This document shows, piece after piece, positions 1 through 5,986 of a DNA stretch of 11,307 nucleotides (the first letter of the stretch is position 1; each line of letters starts with the position of its first letter). A model generated the notes under the pieces. The model saw nothing but the letters and a program-made list of their open reading frames with translations. It ran no database searches and was not told where the DNA came from. The DNA comes from Rhodospirillaceae bacterium (GTDB lineage: Bacteria > Pseudomonadota > Alphaproteobacteria > Rhodospirillales > Magnetovibrionaceae). Both the position numbers and the translations under genes were made by a program. Where the stretch lies: the NCBI GenBank assembly GCA_002401565.1, contig NVTL01000054.1:10519-21825 (forward strand). The letters run 5' to 3'.

Positions 1-215
1 CGCGCAAAGACGATTTTTTCGGGGATGGTGTATTCGGCCATGGCCTCGCCGATGATATCTACCCATTTGGTTAACAGGGTTCCCTTGGTCAGGCCGTGGC
101 GGCCCAGCATGGATTTGGTGAGTTTGTTGATGGTTTGCGACAACGCACGGGGGCTGCGTCCGCGTCGATCGCTGGGAATAATGCCTTTTGGTTTTGGGGT
201 CGCTTTTTTTGCCAT
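1..215 (-). CDS. DUF721 / DciA-like protein, N-terminal part (partial)
   Basis: The minus strand reads from an ATG at 213-215 and stays open to the window edge, giving about 71 N-terminal residues that begin MAKKATPKPKGIIPSDRRGR. A basic, disordered leader is followed by a segment with LTKSMLGRHG and LLTKWVDIIG, the usual start of the DUF721 fold (x-L-x-x-W-x-x-I-x-G). DUF721 proteins are related to DciA, the loader of the replicative helicase in many bacteria. In alphaproteobacteria DUF721 genes commonly sit divergent from mutY and next to a dsbA-like thioredoxin gene and smc, which is exactly the orientation seen here. An in-frame TGA lies a few codons upstream of the ATG, so this start is the first available. 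No strong Shine-Dalgarno is visible. The C-terminal part lies outside the window. The family call is fairly firm; the helicase-loading role in this lineage is inference. Confidence 0.72.
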   Translation of the reverse strand, partial: MAKKATPKPKGIIPSDRRGRSPRALSQTINKLTKSMLGRHGLTKGTLLTKWVDIIGEAMAEYTIPEKIVFA

Positions 216-280
216 GGCGCTTATGGTAAGAGTTCACGTCCCCATAAACAATCCTTCAGTATCATTGTACCAAAATTATT

Positions 281-1354
281 GTGCCTCAAATACAAACAAA
301 AAACCTCACCAAACAGCTTCTGACTTGGTTTAACGCCCAGCGCCGGGAATTGCCGTGGCGCGATGCCCCGTGCGGCCAGCGCGATGGATACCGGGTGTGG
401 CTGTCCGAAGTCATGCTGCAGCAAACCACGGTCACGGCGGTGATTCCGTATTATTTGAAGTTTTTAGATAAGTGGCCTGATGTGAAGGCCTTGGCCAAAG
501 CAACCGACGATGATGTGATGCGGGCTTGGGCGGGGCTTGGTTATTATGCTCGAGCACGCAACATGTTAAAATGTGCCAGGTTTGTTAGCGATGAATGCCA
601 AGGTGTGTTTCCGCGCGCCGAAGAAGACCTTGTAAAATTACCGGGCGTTGGGCCTTATACGGCGGCGGCGATTTGTTCGATTGGCTTTAATGGTCCGTCG
701 GCTCCGGTGGATGGCAATGTCATCCGCACGCTCAGCCGTTTGTACGCGGTGAAGGCTGAAATGCCCAAAAACAAAGACCAAATTCAAGTCCTGACCGATG
801 CCTTATTGCCCAAAGGTCACAGCGGTGATTATGCCGAGGCTTTGATGGATTTAGGGTCCCTTGTGTGCAAGCCGAAAAACCCCAACTGTGCGGACTGTCC
901 TTGGGTTAAAACGTGCAAAGCTTTTGCGGCGGGGAAGGCTTTGGCTTATCCGGTTAAAGCCCCCAAAAAAGTCAAACCCACGCGGCGAGGCTGGGCTTTT
1001 TGGATTGAAAATACAGATGGTCATATCTTGTTAGAACGCCGCCCGCCCAAAGGTTTGTTGGGCGGCATGATGGGCCTGCCCGGCACAGAATGGACAGAAA
1101 CATTACCCACCGCCGAACAAGCATCCCAAGTGTTGTCCGTAAAATCATCGCAGGCTTTGCCCGATTACATCAAACACACGTTCACGCATTTCCATTTGGA
1201 ATTGGGTGTTATTTTTATGAAGGTTGAGGGATGTGAAGATTTAGCGGGGGAATGGATCAGGCCAGAAGATTTAGACGAGCAGGCTTTGCCCAGCGTGATG
1301 CGAAAAGCTATTGCTCATGCTCGCCAGCATCGTCCTTCTCAACATTTTCCTTAA
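281..1354 (+). CDS. mutY: A/G-specific adenine DNA glycosylase MutY
   Basis: This base-excision repair enzyme removes adenine mispaired with 8-oxoguanine. The 357-residue product is the usual family length and has all hallmarks. The catalytic Glu is E43 in LSEVMLQQTTV. The helix-hairpin-helix is LPGVGPYTAAA (120-130). The catalytic Asp is D144 in PVDGNVIRTLSRL. The 4Fe-4S cluster ligands are C196, C203, C206 and C212 in the canonical C-x6-C-x2-C-x5-C spacing. The C-terminal third (about 230-350) is the NUDIX-like 8-oxoG recognition domain. The start is a GTG at 281 with no clear Shine-Dalgarno. The frame is closed upstream by a TAA at 245-247 and no ATG precedes the conserved N-terminus, so GTG is the best choice. 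The gene is divergent from the DUF721 gene with about 65 bp between them, and its last 47 bp overlap the end of the HPt gene on the other strand. Confidence 0.97.
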   Translation: MPQIQTKNLTKQLLTWFNAQRRELPWRDAPCGQRDGYRVWLSEVMLQQTTVTAVIPYYLKFLDKWPDVKALAKATDDDVMRAWAGLGYYARARNMLKCARFVSDECQGVFPRAEEDLVKLPGVGPYTAAAICSIGFNGPSAPVDGNVIRTLSRLYAVKAEMPKNKDQIQVLTDALLPKGHSGDYAEALMDLGSLVCKPKNPNCADCPWVKTCKAFAAGKALAYPVKAPKKVKPTRRGWAFWIENTDGHILLERRPPKGLLGGMMGLPGTEWTETLPTAEQASQVLSVKSSQALPDYIKHTFTHFHLELGVIFMKVEGCEDLAGEWIRPEDLDEQALPSVMRKAIAHARQHRPSQHFP

Positions 1355-1691
1355 GCGTATTCATAAACACAAAACACGCTTTGGAATCTGCGGGAATGAT
1401 GCCGAGCGCCAGCTGTATTTTTTCTTGGATAAGGGTTTCGTCGTCGCCTTCGCACGCCGCTTGCAATTGCATCGCTGCTTCGCCCGCCTGATCGGCACCA
1501 TAGGTCCGACACAGGCCTTTCAGGGAATGGGCGTTGAGGTGCAGTTCTTTCTGCTCCCCGCCGTTTTCCTGATAGTCCTGAATGAAGGCGATGCGTTTTT
1601 GCACATCGGTATAAAACATGTCGACAAGTTTGTGGGCCGATACGATCCCTAAGTCTTCAACGTGTTGGCGAAGGATATCGAGGTTTGGCAC
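1308..1691 (-). CDS. Histidine-phosphotransfer (HPt) domain protein
   Basis: A 127-residue stand-alone HPt protein. The motif NAHSLKGLCRTYGA (53-66) matches the HPt signature, with H55 as the expected phospho-accepting histidine and K58/G59 in the usual following positions. Around it lie amphipathic helices of a four-helix bundle (for example LDILRQHVEDLG and QAGEAAMQLQAACEG). HPt proteins relay phosphate between response-regulator receiver domains; the partners are not identifiable here. The start is a GTG (1689-1691). It is preferred because AAAGGA lies seven bases upstream, and this Shine-Dalgarno overlaps the apt stop codon region, suggesting translational coupling to apt (11 bp gap). The 3' end overlaps the end of mutY by 47 bp, tail to tail. 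The acidic C-terminal tail (after about residue 110) is encoded in that overlap and may be dispensable for the fold. Function as a phosphorelay protein is likely; the pathway is unknown. Confidence 0.85.
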   Translation of the reverse strand: MPNLDILRQHVEDLGIVSAHKLVDMFYTDVQKRIAFIQDYQENGGEQKELHLNAHSLKGLCRTYGADQAGEAAMQLQAACEGDDETLIQEKIQLALGIIPADSKACFVFMNTLKENVEKDDAGEHEQ

Positions 1692-1702
1692 AGGGTGATC
1701 CT

Positions 1703-2218
1703 TTATTCGTCGTAATCAATCAGGGATTCAAACGGAACGTCCAATTTGTCGCGGCCGTTAAGGAAATTCAGCTCGATAATGGTCGCCGCACCGACAACAT
1801 TGCCGCCGACTTTTTTGCACAGATCGATAGACGCTTTAAGTGTGCCGCCGGTCGCCAAAAGATCATCGAGGATCACAACCCGTTGACCGGGGTGGATAGA
1901 ATCTTCAAGAAGTTGAAGGGTGTCTGTGCCGTATTCCAGTTCATATTCATGAGAAACCGTAGCACCGGGTAATTTACCGGGCTTGCGCGCCATGACAAAG
2001 CCACAACCGAGTTTCAAGGCCAACGGCGCCGCAACCAAAAAACCACGGGCTTCAATGCCGACCAATACATCGGGTTGATACACGCTAACCATCCGCGCCA
2101 TACGGCCCATGGCAACCTGCCAAGCATCGGCGTGGGAAAGCAGGGTGGAAATGTCGTAAAATAAAATTCCGGGAATGGGAAAATCGGGAACGCCACGGAT
2201 GTATTCTTTGAGGTTCAT
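1703..2218 (-). CDS. apt: Adenine phosphoribosyltransferase
   Basis: This cytoplasmic purine-salvage enzyme makes AMP and pyrophosphate from adenine and PRPP. Its 171 residues match the family length. The N-terminus has the APRT pattern (I-R-x-V-P-D-F-P-x-P-G-I-L-F-x-D-I, about 7-23). GIEARGF (54-60) and MARKPGKLP (76-84) are the substrate and flexible-loop segments. [16 protein letters not shown] (114-129) is the type I phosphoribosyltransferase PRPP-binding signature with the DD pair and the TGGT loop. The ATG at 2216-2218 has a modest AAGG ten bases upstream. The gene lies 56 bp downstream of the fourth cytochrome c gene with no terminator hairpin between them and 11 bp upstream of the HPt gene, so cytochrome-apt-HPt read-through is plausible. 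Confidence 0.96.
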   Translation of the reverse strand: MNLKEYIRGVPDFPIPGILFYDISTLLSHADAWQVAMGRMARMVSVYQPDVLVGIEARGFLVAAPLALKLGCGFVMARKPGKLPGATVSHEYELEYGTDTLQLLEDSIHPGQRVVILDDLLATGGTLKASIDLCKKVGGNVVGAATIIELNFLNGRDKLDVPFESLIDYDE

Positions 2219-2274
2219 AAGTTAGGTGCCTTGTTGAGGTTGTTTTTCTTTTGTCTGTTAAGCGTAGGTATAAA

Positions 2275-2691
2275 CTACTGCTGTGCTTTTAGGAATTCAA
2301 TAATGGCTATGCGTTCTTTGGCTTTTTTAACCCGCGACATCATCGGTGTCAGTTTGCCGAGGAAATATTTGGGGTCGTATATAAAACTGTCTAAAAACTC
2401 AGCCGTCCAAACAAAGCGAGCGCCTTTAAGCCCGCCGTATCCGCCAAAGCCTTTTTCACTGCCGGCAGCTTTGCCGATGATGTCGTACAAAGATGGGCCG
2501 ATGCCATTAACACCCGCTTCAAGCGAATGACACGATACACAGCGTTTTTTGTACAGCGTCTTACCTGAGGCCGCAAAGGTGAGGCTTGGCGTTAAAACCG
2601 CACAGAGTACACAGGTTATGACGGCGATGAAGGTATAGTTTCTAATCGGACAGCTCTTTCTAAACAGGGGTATTAAAGAAAATAAAACCAC
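2275..2691 (-). CDS. Exported class I cytochrome c (fourth of array); start uncertain
   Basis: A monoheme cytochrome c: CVSCH (51-55) binds heme, GIGPSLYDIIG (63-73) is the conserved segment after it, and a Met of the MM pair at 117-118 is the likely sixth ligand. It ends with the array-wide pattern RVKKAKERIAIIEFLKAQQ. The N-terminus holds basic residues, a hydrophobic stretch (about 20-40) and a TFA/ASG signal-peptidase I site. The start is doubtful. The only conventional codon is GTG at 2689-2691, which lies inside the left arm of the terminator hairpin of the upstream cytochrome gene and lacks a well-spaced Shine-Dalgarno. No ATG exists in the signal-peptide region; a CTG at 2665-2667 is another option. 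The coding potential is convincing because the mature part aligns throughout with its three paralogues. It could be weakly translated or decaying at its 5' end. Confidence 0.8.
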   Translation of the reverse strand: MVLFSLIPLFRKSCPIRNYTFIAVITCVLCAVLTPSLTFAASGKTLYKKRCVSCHSLEAGVNGIGPSLYDIIGKAAGSEKGFGGYGGLKGARFVWTAEFLDSFIYDPKYFLGKLTPMMSRVKKAKERIAIIEFLKAQQ

Positions 2692-2721
2692 GCCCCGGTG
2701 TTTGAAAAAGGGCGTGGTTTT
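2676..2721 (-). terminator. Rho-independent terminator after the third cytochrome gene
   Basis: Perfect 12-bp stem: AAAACCACGCCC (2684-2695) pairs with GGGCGTGGTTTT (2710-2721) around a 14-nt loop. On the minus strand it is followed by a T-rich tail (TTTTATTTTCTTT). It starts 16 bp after the stop codon of the cytochrome gene at 2738-3112, and its distal arm contains the only conventional start codon (GTG, 2689-2691) of the next cytochrome gene. Confidence 0.85.
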
Positions 2722-2737
2722 AAAGGCAGGAAAGCGT

Positions 2738-3112
2738 TTAGTTTGCTTTCAAAAATTCAATAATGGCGACCCGGTCCTCAGCTTTTTTGACCTTGGCGAA
2801 CATGCTTGTTCCGGTGTTTTCCGTGTTGGCTTTGATGAATTTTTTAGGATTGGCCAAAAAGGCATCCATGTTTTCATCGCCCCACGTGAAATCAGCGCCT
2901 TTTAGGCCTTTGTATTTGACGAAGCCTTCGACTTGACCTGCAGGCTTGCCCATGATGCTGGCAAGGGCAGGGCCGCCTTTGTTTTGTCCGGCGGTGACAG
3001 AATGACAAATGGCACAATATTTTTTGTAAAGCTCTTCACCAGAAGCAGCAAAAGCAACGTTGGGTAAGGCTGCGACGCAGGCGGCGGCGATAATAAGGGA
3101 TGTGATCTTCAT
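2738..3112 (-). CDS. Periplasmic class I cytochrome c (third of array)
   Basis: A 124-residue monoheme cytochrome c for periplasmic electron transfer. The signal peptide MKITSLIIAAACVAALPNVA... ends in AFA/ASG (cleavage after about residue 22). Heme is bound at CAICH (33-37), with M104 in GTSMFAKVKK as the probable axial ligand and FVKYKGLKGADFTW in the middle. The C-terminal helix is DRVAIIEFLKAN. The ATG at 3110-3112 has AAAGGA upstream at good spacing. It has its own 120-bp upstream region and is followed by a strong intrinsic terminator. It resembles cytochrome c2/c550-type carriers, but the specific donor and acceptor cannot be read from the sequence. Confidence 0.92.
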   Translation of the reverse strand: MKITSLIIAAACVAALPNVAFAASGEELYKKYCAICHSVTAGQNKGGPALASIMGKPAGQVEGFVKYKGLKGADFTWGDENMDAFLANPKKFIKANTENTGTSMFAKVKKAEDRVAIIEFLKAN

Positions 3113-3232
3113 AGTGGTGATCCTTTCTAGATAAAGGCTCAGGTGTATAACTGAACTTTGTTGACTTAAGTTGAATCTTAGCCCGCTCTGAAGGTGAGGG
3201 AAAGCAAAAAAGGCATTTAAAAGATTTAGACC

Positions 3233-3592
3233 CTAGCCCTTTTTAAGGTAGTCCAAAATCATCTGGCGTTGCTCTTTATTTTTCACCTTAACCGTCATTG
3301 CCGTGGGCTTGCCTATATACTTTTGAGGGTCGGTGATCCAAGCATTCAGCGTGCTGTCGTCCCAGACAAAGTCGGCGTCTTTTAGAGCATTATATTTTGT
3401 GTAATCGGTCGAACCTGCTTTACGGCCAAACACAGCGTTCAGCGAGGGACCGATTTTGTGCTGACCAGCTTGCAGCGAATGGCATGTTGCGCATTTGCTT
3501 TTAAAAAGCCCCTCTGGTGTGGTGGGCTCTGATAAACATCCCGATAAGATAACGGTGCTGATCAGGGCTAGGCCTGTTGCGATAGGCTTCAT
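3233..3592 (-). CDS. Lipoprotein class I cytochrome c (second of array)
   Basis: A 119-residue monoheme cytochrome c that is probably lipid-anchored. The signal peptide ends in the lipobox L-S-G-C with C19 as the lipidated residue, followed by the short linker LSEPTTPEG. Heme site CATCH (34-38), IGPSLNAVFGRKAG (47-60), and M99 in PTAMTVKVKN as the likely axial ligand; the C-terminal helix ends YLKKG. Residue +2 after the lipid Cys is Leu, not Asp, so no classical inner-membrane retention signal is seen. The ATG at 3590-3592 lies only about 20 bp downstream of the poly-T run of the preceding gene's terminator, so expression may depend on read-through or on a promoter inside the preceding gene. 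Anchoring distinguishes it from the soluble paralogues on both sides. Confidence 0.92.
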   Translation of the reverse strand: MKPIATGLALISTVILSGCLSEPTTPEGLFKSKCATCHSLQAGQHKIGPSLNAVFGRKAGSTDYTKYNALKDADFVWDDSTLNAWITDPQKYIGKPTAMTVKVKNKEQRQMILDYLKKG

Positions 3593-3613
3593 GGGCTGGC
3601 TTTCCAGTTAAGC

Positions 3614-3643
3614 AAAAAAAAGCCCCGCCAAATCGGCGAGGCT
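3614..3643 (-). terminator. Rho-independent terminator between first and second cytochrome genes
   Basis: Arms 3621-3629 (AGCCCCGCC) and 3635-3643 (GGCGAGGCT) pair in nine positions with one central mismatch around a 5-nt loop. On the minus strand the hairpin is followed by eight T (3614-3621 read as T). It lies about 30 bp after the stop of the first cytochrome gene and ends about 20 bp before the start codon of the second. Confidence 0.85.
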
Positions 3644-3671
3644 TCTTTTAATTAGCGCAATCGCTTGCGTT

Positions 3672-4070
3672 TCATTTAAGTTCTTTCAGCAATGCGATGA
3701 TTGCTACGCGATCTTTTTCTTTTTTGATTCTCGCGCTCATAGCTGTTTTCTTAGCAGCACCGTTAGCATTCGGGCCTTTCAAGAATTTCTTTTGATCGGT
3801 GATCCACTCAGCAAGCAATGCCTCGGTCCAAACTGGGCCTACGCCGCCTTTGAAAGCTTTGTATTTTTTGAAGCCTTCGGCTGTACCAGCTTGACGGCCG
3901 ATAACGCCAACCAAGTTTGGTCCCATTTTGTCTTTTTTGCCAGTTTCCAAAGCATGGCAAGAGCCACATTTCTTTTCGAGTTTGTTCTTTTTAGCCATTG
4001 CTGTGCCGCTGATGCTTACGCTTGCGATAGCAACTGCAATTGCGAATGTAATGATTTTAGTGGTCTTCAT
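3672..4070 (-). CDS. Basic periplasmic class I cytochrome c (first of array)
   Basis: A 132-residue monoheme cytochrome c. The signal peptide MKTTKIITFAIAVAIASVSI... ends TAMA/KK (about residue 26). Heme site CGSCH (35-39), MGPNLVGVIGRQAG (49-62), VWTEALLAEWITD (80-92), and M111 in KTAMSARIKK as the probable axial ligand. The mature protein is very lysine-rich, so it should be strongly basic and dock to acidic partners. The frame extends upstream to 4139, but the ATG at 4068-4070 is chosen because a proper signal peptide begins there and GGAGAT lies about nine bases upstream; the extension would put extra residues before the signal. A candidate promoter lies at 4121-4150 and a strong terminator follows the stop codon. 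As the first gene of the array with its own control signals, it is probably the most highly expressed of the four. Confidence 0.93.
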   Translation of the reverse strand: MKTTKIITFAIAVAIASVSISGTAMAKKNKLEKKCGSCHALETGKKDKMGPNLVGVIGRQAGTAEGFKKYKAFKGGVGPVWTEALLAEWITDQKKFLKGPNANGAAKKTAMSARIKKEKDRVAIIALLKELK

Positions 4071-4120
4071 AGGATAAATCTCCATTAATATTTTGAGCGT
4101 CCCCGTAATCTCGGTAGCTC

Positions 4121-4150
4121 TTAATAGCGCATGCATCACCCCTTTGGCAA
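4121..4150 (-). promoter_or_regulatory. Candidate sigma70-type promoter for the cytochrome c array
   Basis: On the minus strand, TTGCCA (5 of 6 to the -35 consensus) at 4145-4150 and TATTAA (4 of 6 to the -10 consensus) at 4121-4126 are separated by 18 bp. Transcription would begin near 4113, leaving a leader of about 43 nt with a GGAG Shine-Dalgarno before the first cytochrome gene. This is pattern matching only. Confidence 0.35.
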
Positions 4151-4244
4151 CTCCCGCAATGAATACACCACTCGAATCTTGTAATTATCGTCTGCGAAAC
4201 GTGTTTTTTTTAAGGCAATTCATCTGATTTCACCACTTGTTGAC

Positions 4245-5384
4245 TTAGGGGCGGCTCAATTCACGCCAAATGGCGTAGTCTCTTCGAAATAGATGTAAAG
4301 AAGACCATGCCGCGTTGAAATCAGGGTCTTTTTGGACCAATTCGCGGGCTGTTTTTTTCCATTGTGCTTTAAAAGCTTCGAGAATCGGTTCGGGCCAACG
4401 CCGGACTTGCACCCCTGCGAGGCCGAGTTTTTTCAAAGCTTCAAATTGTGAAGCGCCAGCGCGGGTTAAGGCATAACGCACCGTATCCCCGCACGTTCTG
4501 TAAATTAAAGATTGGGTGCGGGCCGGGAGCCTTTTCCATGTTTTTGCATTTATAAGAAGTGCCAAGCTTTTTACAGGCTGTTGCCAGCTGGGGAAATAAT
4601 AATTCCGCGCGTGACGGGCAAATCCCATTTCGGCGTCAATGCTGGGCAGGGCGTATTCGGCACCGTCAATTTCATTGTATTTAAAGGCTTTGAGGATGCC
4701 GTTTGAATCTAGGGTGTGAATTTTGACGCCCATTTCTTTTAAAACGCGACTGCCAAGCCCTTGGGCCTGCACGTTCAGGCCGTCCAGGCCTTTGAGGGAC
4801 CGTACGGGGGTTTTGTACCAACCAGAACCCTGAGCCGGCAGTATTCCGCACAAAATGCCTTGCACACCTTTGCGTTTAAACTGGCTTTCAAACAACGCCT
4901 GTCCGCCACCATAATAAAACCACGCTAAATATTCTTCCACATCAGGGCCAAAGGGAATGGCGGAAAAAAGCTGCAGGGTGGGTGAATTTACGTCCCATTG
5001 ATCGGGCGCGCCAAAGGCTCCGTCGACAACTCCGGATTTAACGGCATCGACGGTATCGGAATTTGGTACGATGGTGTCCGGGTGATGAAACGACACAGGC
5101 AGGCTCTTTTGCAGGTGATTTGTAACGCCCTTCATGGTCGACGATTTTGGCGCAAAAAGGCTGATGATGCGCAACGGCTTAGTTTTTTGTTTCAAGCCTT
5201 GGTTGGCCTCTAAGGTCTGGTCTTGATCGCGCTTAGCCGCACCAAGCTCTAAGTCTTCCCTGCCCATAACGATGCGTTCTTTGGGCAATTGGCGGGCTTG
5301 ATTAAGGCCGGGCGTGATGATGGTGGCCCCCGCCATGACGCCAAAAACAATGCCGATGATAATGCCGATGATGGTATTGCGCAT
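4245..5384 (-). CDS. Membrane-anchored TRAP-type (DctP/TakP-like) solute-binding protein, orphan
   Basis: The 379-residue protein has an N-terminal hydrophobic segment (about 4-25, IIGIIIGIVFGVMAGATII), a charged linker (about 28-70) and a DctP-family TRAP binding domain (about 71-370). Family landmarks include the segment around IPFGPDVEEYLAWFYYGGG (143-161), GWYKTPVRSLKGLDGL (178-193), KFKYNEIDGAEY-like helix 7 (232-244) and NYYFPSWQQP (251-260) followed by LLINAKTWKRLP; these most resemble the TakP-like branch. DctP proteins capture small, usually carboxylate, substrates for a DctQM permease, but no permease gene is near. The position of the family's ligand-binding arginine appears to hold Q196. 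No lipobox; the N-terminus could be an uncleaved anchor or a signal peptide. The ATG at 5382-5384 has no clear Shine-Dalgarno. It may serve sensing rather than uptake; that is inference. Confidence 0.85.
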   Translation of the reverse strand: MRNTIIGIIIGIVFGVMAGATIITPGLNQARQLPKERIVMGREDLELGAAKRDQDQTLEANQGLKQKTKPLRIISLFAPKSSTMKGVTNHLQKSLPVSFHHPDTIVPNSDTVDAVKSGVVDGAFGAPDQWDVNSPTLQLFSAIPFGPDVEEYLAWFYYGGGQALFESQFKRKGVQGILCGILPAQGSGWYKTPVRSLKGLDGLNVQAQGLGSRVLKEMGVKIHTLDSNGILKAFKYNEIDGAEYALPSIDAEMGFARHARNYYFPSWQQPVKSLALLINAKTWKRLPARTQSLIYRTCGDTVRYALTRAGASQFEALKKLGLAGVQVRRWPEPILEAFKAQWKKTARELVQKDPDFNAAWSSLHLFRRDYAIWRELSRP

Positions 5385-5459
5385 GGATAAAGGTCTTTTC
5401 CCTTTTGAAACATCCTGAAAAGATAACAGGGCTTTTGGGGGGGCGTCTACAGTCTCGAT

Positions 5460-5474
5460 CTTATATTATATATT
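5460..5474. repeat. AT-rich 15-nt repeat, copy 1
   Basis: CTTATATTATATATT occurs here in the divergent intergenic region 5385-5572 and again exactly at 10533-10547. Read on the minus strand it contains a perfect TATAAT (5465-5470), located about 80 bp upstream of the solute-binding-protein gene; no good -35 hexamer accompanies it at this copy. It could be a shared promoter core or regulator site, or chance in AT-rich DNA. Confidence 0.45.
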
Positions 5475-5572
5475 TGATATGCGTATTTAACTGTACTTTT
5501 GCGTTAAATAGACCTAATTAAAAACAAGATAATACCACATGCGACTAGGGTTATTGGCAAGGAATAATATTT

Positions 5573-5926
5573 ATGGCACAGGTTGATCGGGCACTTGGAA
5601 TACGCGAAAAGCAATTGATTGAAGGCGTCGCGTTGCTGACCAAACACCATGGTGCCCAAAGTGAAACCGTGGGCGTGCTGAACCGCCGCATTGATGAGCT
5701 TCGTAAAGAAATGAACGAAGATCTGAAACCCGGTGAAGAATTTGAAGAGACCATCGTTCAACAAAACATCCAATCTGATGCGCGCGGTGTGAAATTAACG
5801 ATCCCTAAAGTCAAAGACTCGACACAAATGTTTGTCATCATCGGGGGCATTATCATTTTTGCCATTGGGGGGATGTCGACCATGTTTATTTTGATGATTG
5901 CCTTGGGATTTGGAAAGAGCGTGTAA
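5573..5926 (+). CDS. Unrecognised small C-terminally membrane-anchored protein
   Basis: I do not recognise this 117-residue protein. Residues 1-80 are charged and helical, with heptad-like spacing from about 12 to 50 (EKQLIEGVALL, VGVLNRRIDELRKEM) suggesting a short coiled coil, then an acidic loop (DLKPGEEFEET). One transmembrane segment follows at about 86-112, glycine-rich (VIIGGIIIFAIGGMSTMF) with G-x-x-x-G-like packing positions, and only a few residues after it (FGKSV). There is no signal peptide, so it is probably a tail-anchored inner-membrane protein with the N-terminal domain in the cytoplasm. The start is supported by AAGGA nine bases before the ATG. A GATAAT -10-like hexamer lies at 5528-5533. 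It is followed by 60 bp with a weak hairpin and then the Gly-rich gene; a functional link with the downstream genes is possible but unproven. Confidence 0.75.
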   Translation: MAQVDRALGIREKQLIEGVALLTKHHGAQSETVGVLNRRIDELRKEMNEDLKPGEEFEETIVQQNIQSDARGVKLTIPKVKDSTQMFVIIGGIIIFAIGGMSTMFILMIALGFGKSV

Positions 5927-5939
5927 AGCTCTTCTATAA

Positions 5940-5981
5940 CCTGACAAATTCAGTGATTGTTCAGGTGTCTTTGTCTATTTT
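5940..5981 (+). terminator. Possible weak terminator or attenuator hairpin
   Basis: CCTGACAA (5940-5947) can pair with TTGTTCAGG (5957-5965) with one bulged T, followed by a U-rich stretch (TGTCTTTGTCTATTTT). It lies between the tail-anchored protein gene and the Gly-rich protein gene and is AT-rich, so termination would probably be partial. Confidence 0.3.
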
Positions 5982-5986
5982 AGGCC

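Noticed and set aside
25..333. Open frames on the plus strand across the DUF721 start and mutY 5' end
   Set aside because: They lie antisense to the DUF721 gene, show no domain pattern and run into mutY in another frame.
3162..3175. Palindrome ACTTAAGT upstream of the third cytochrome gene
   Set aside because: Only eight bases are symmetric and flanking positions do not extend it; no second copy marks it as an operator.
4071..4139. N-terminal extension of the first cytochrome c
   Set aside because: It would place about 23 residues before a normal signal peptide; the ATG at 4070 has a proper Shine-Dalgarno and the extension overlaps the candidate promoter.
4201..4214. T-run after a possible hairpin downstream of the solute-binding-protein gene
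   Set aside because: No stable stem precedes the run on the strand that would need it.
5504..5773. Minus-strand open frame across the start of the tail-anchored protein gene
   Set aside because: It is antisense to a gene with a good Shine-Dalgarno and plausible protein; its own product has no recognisable features.
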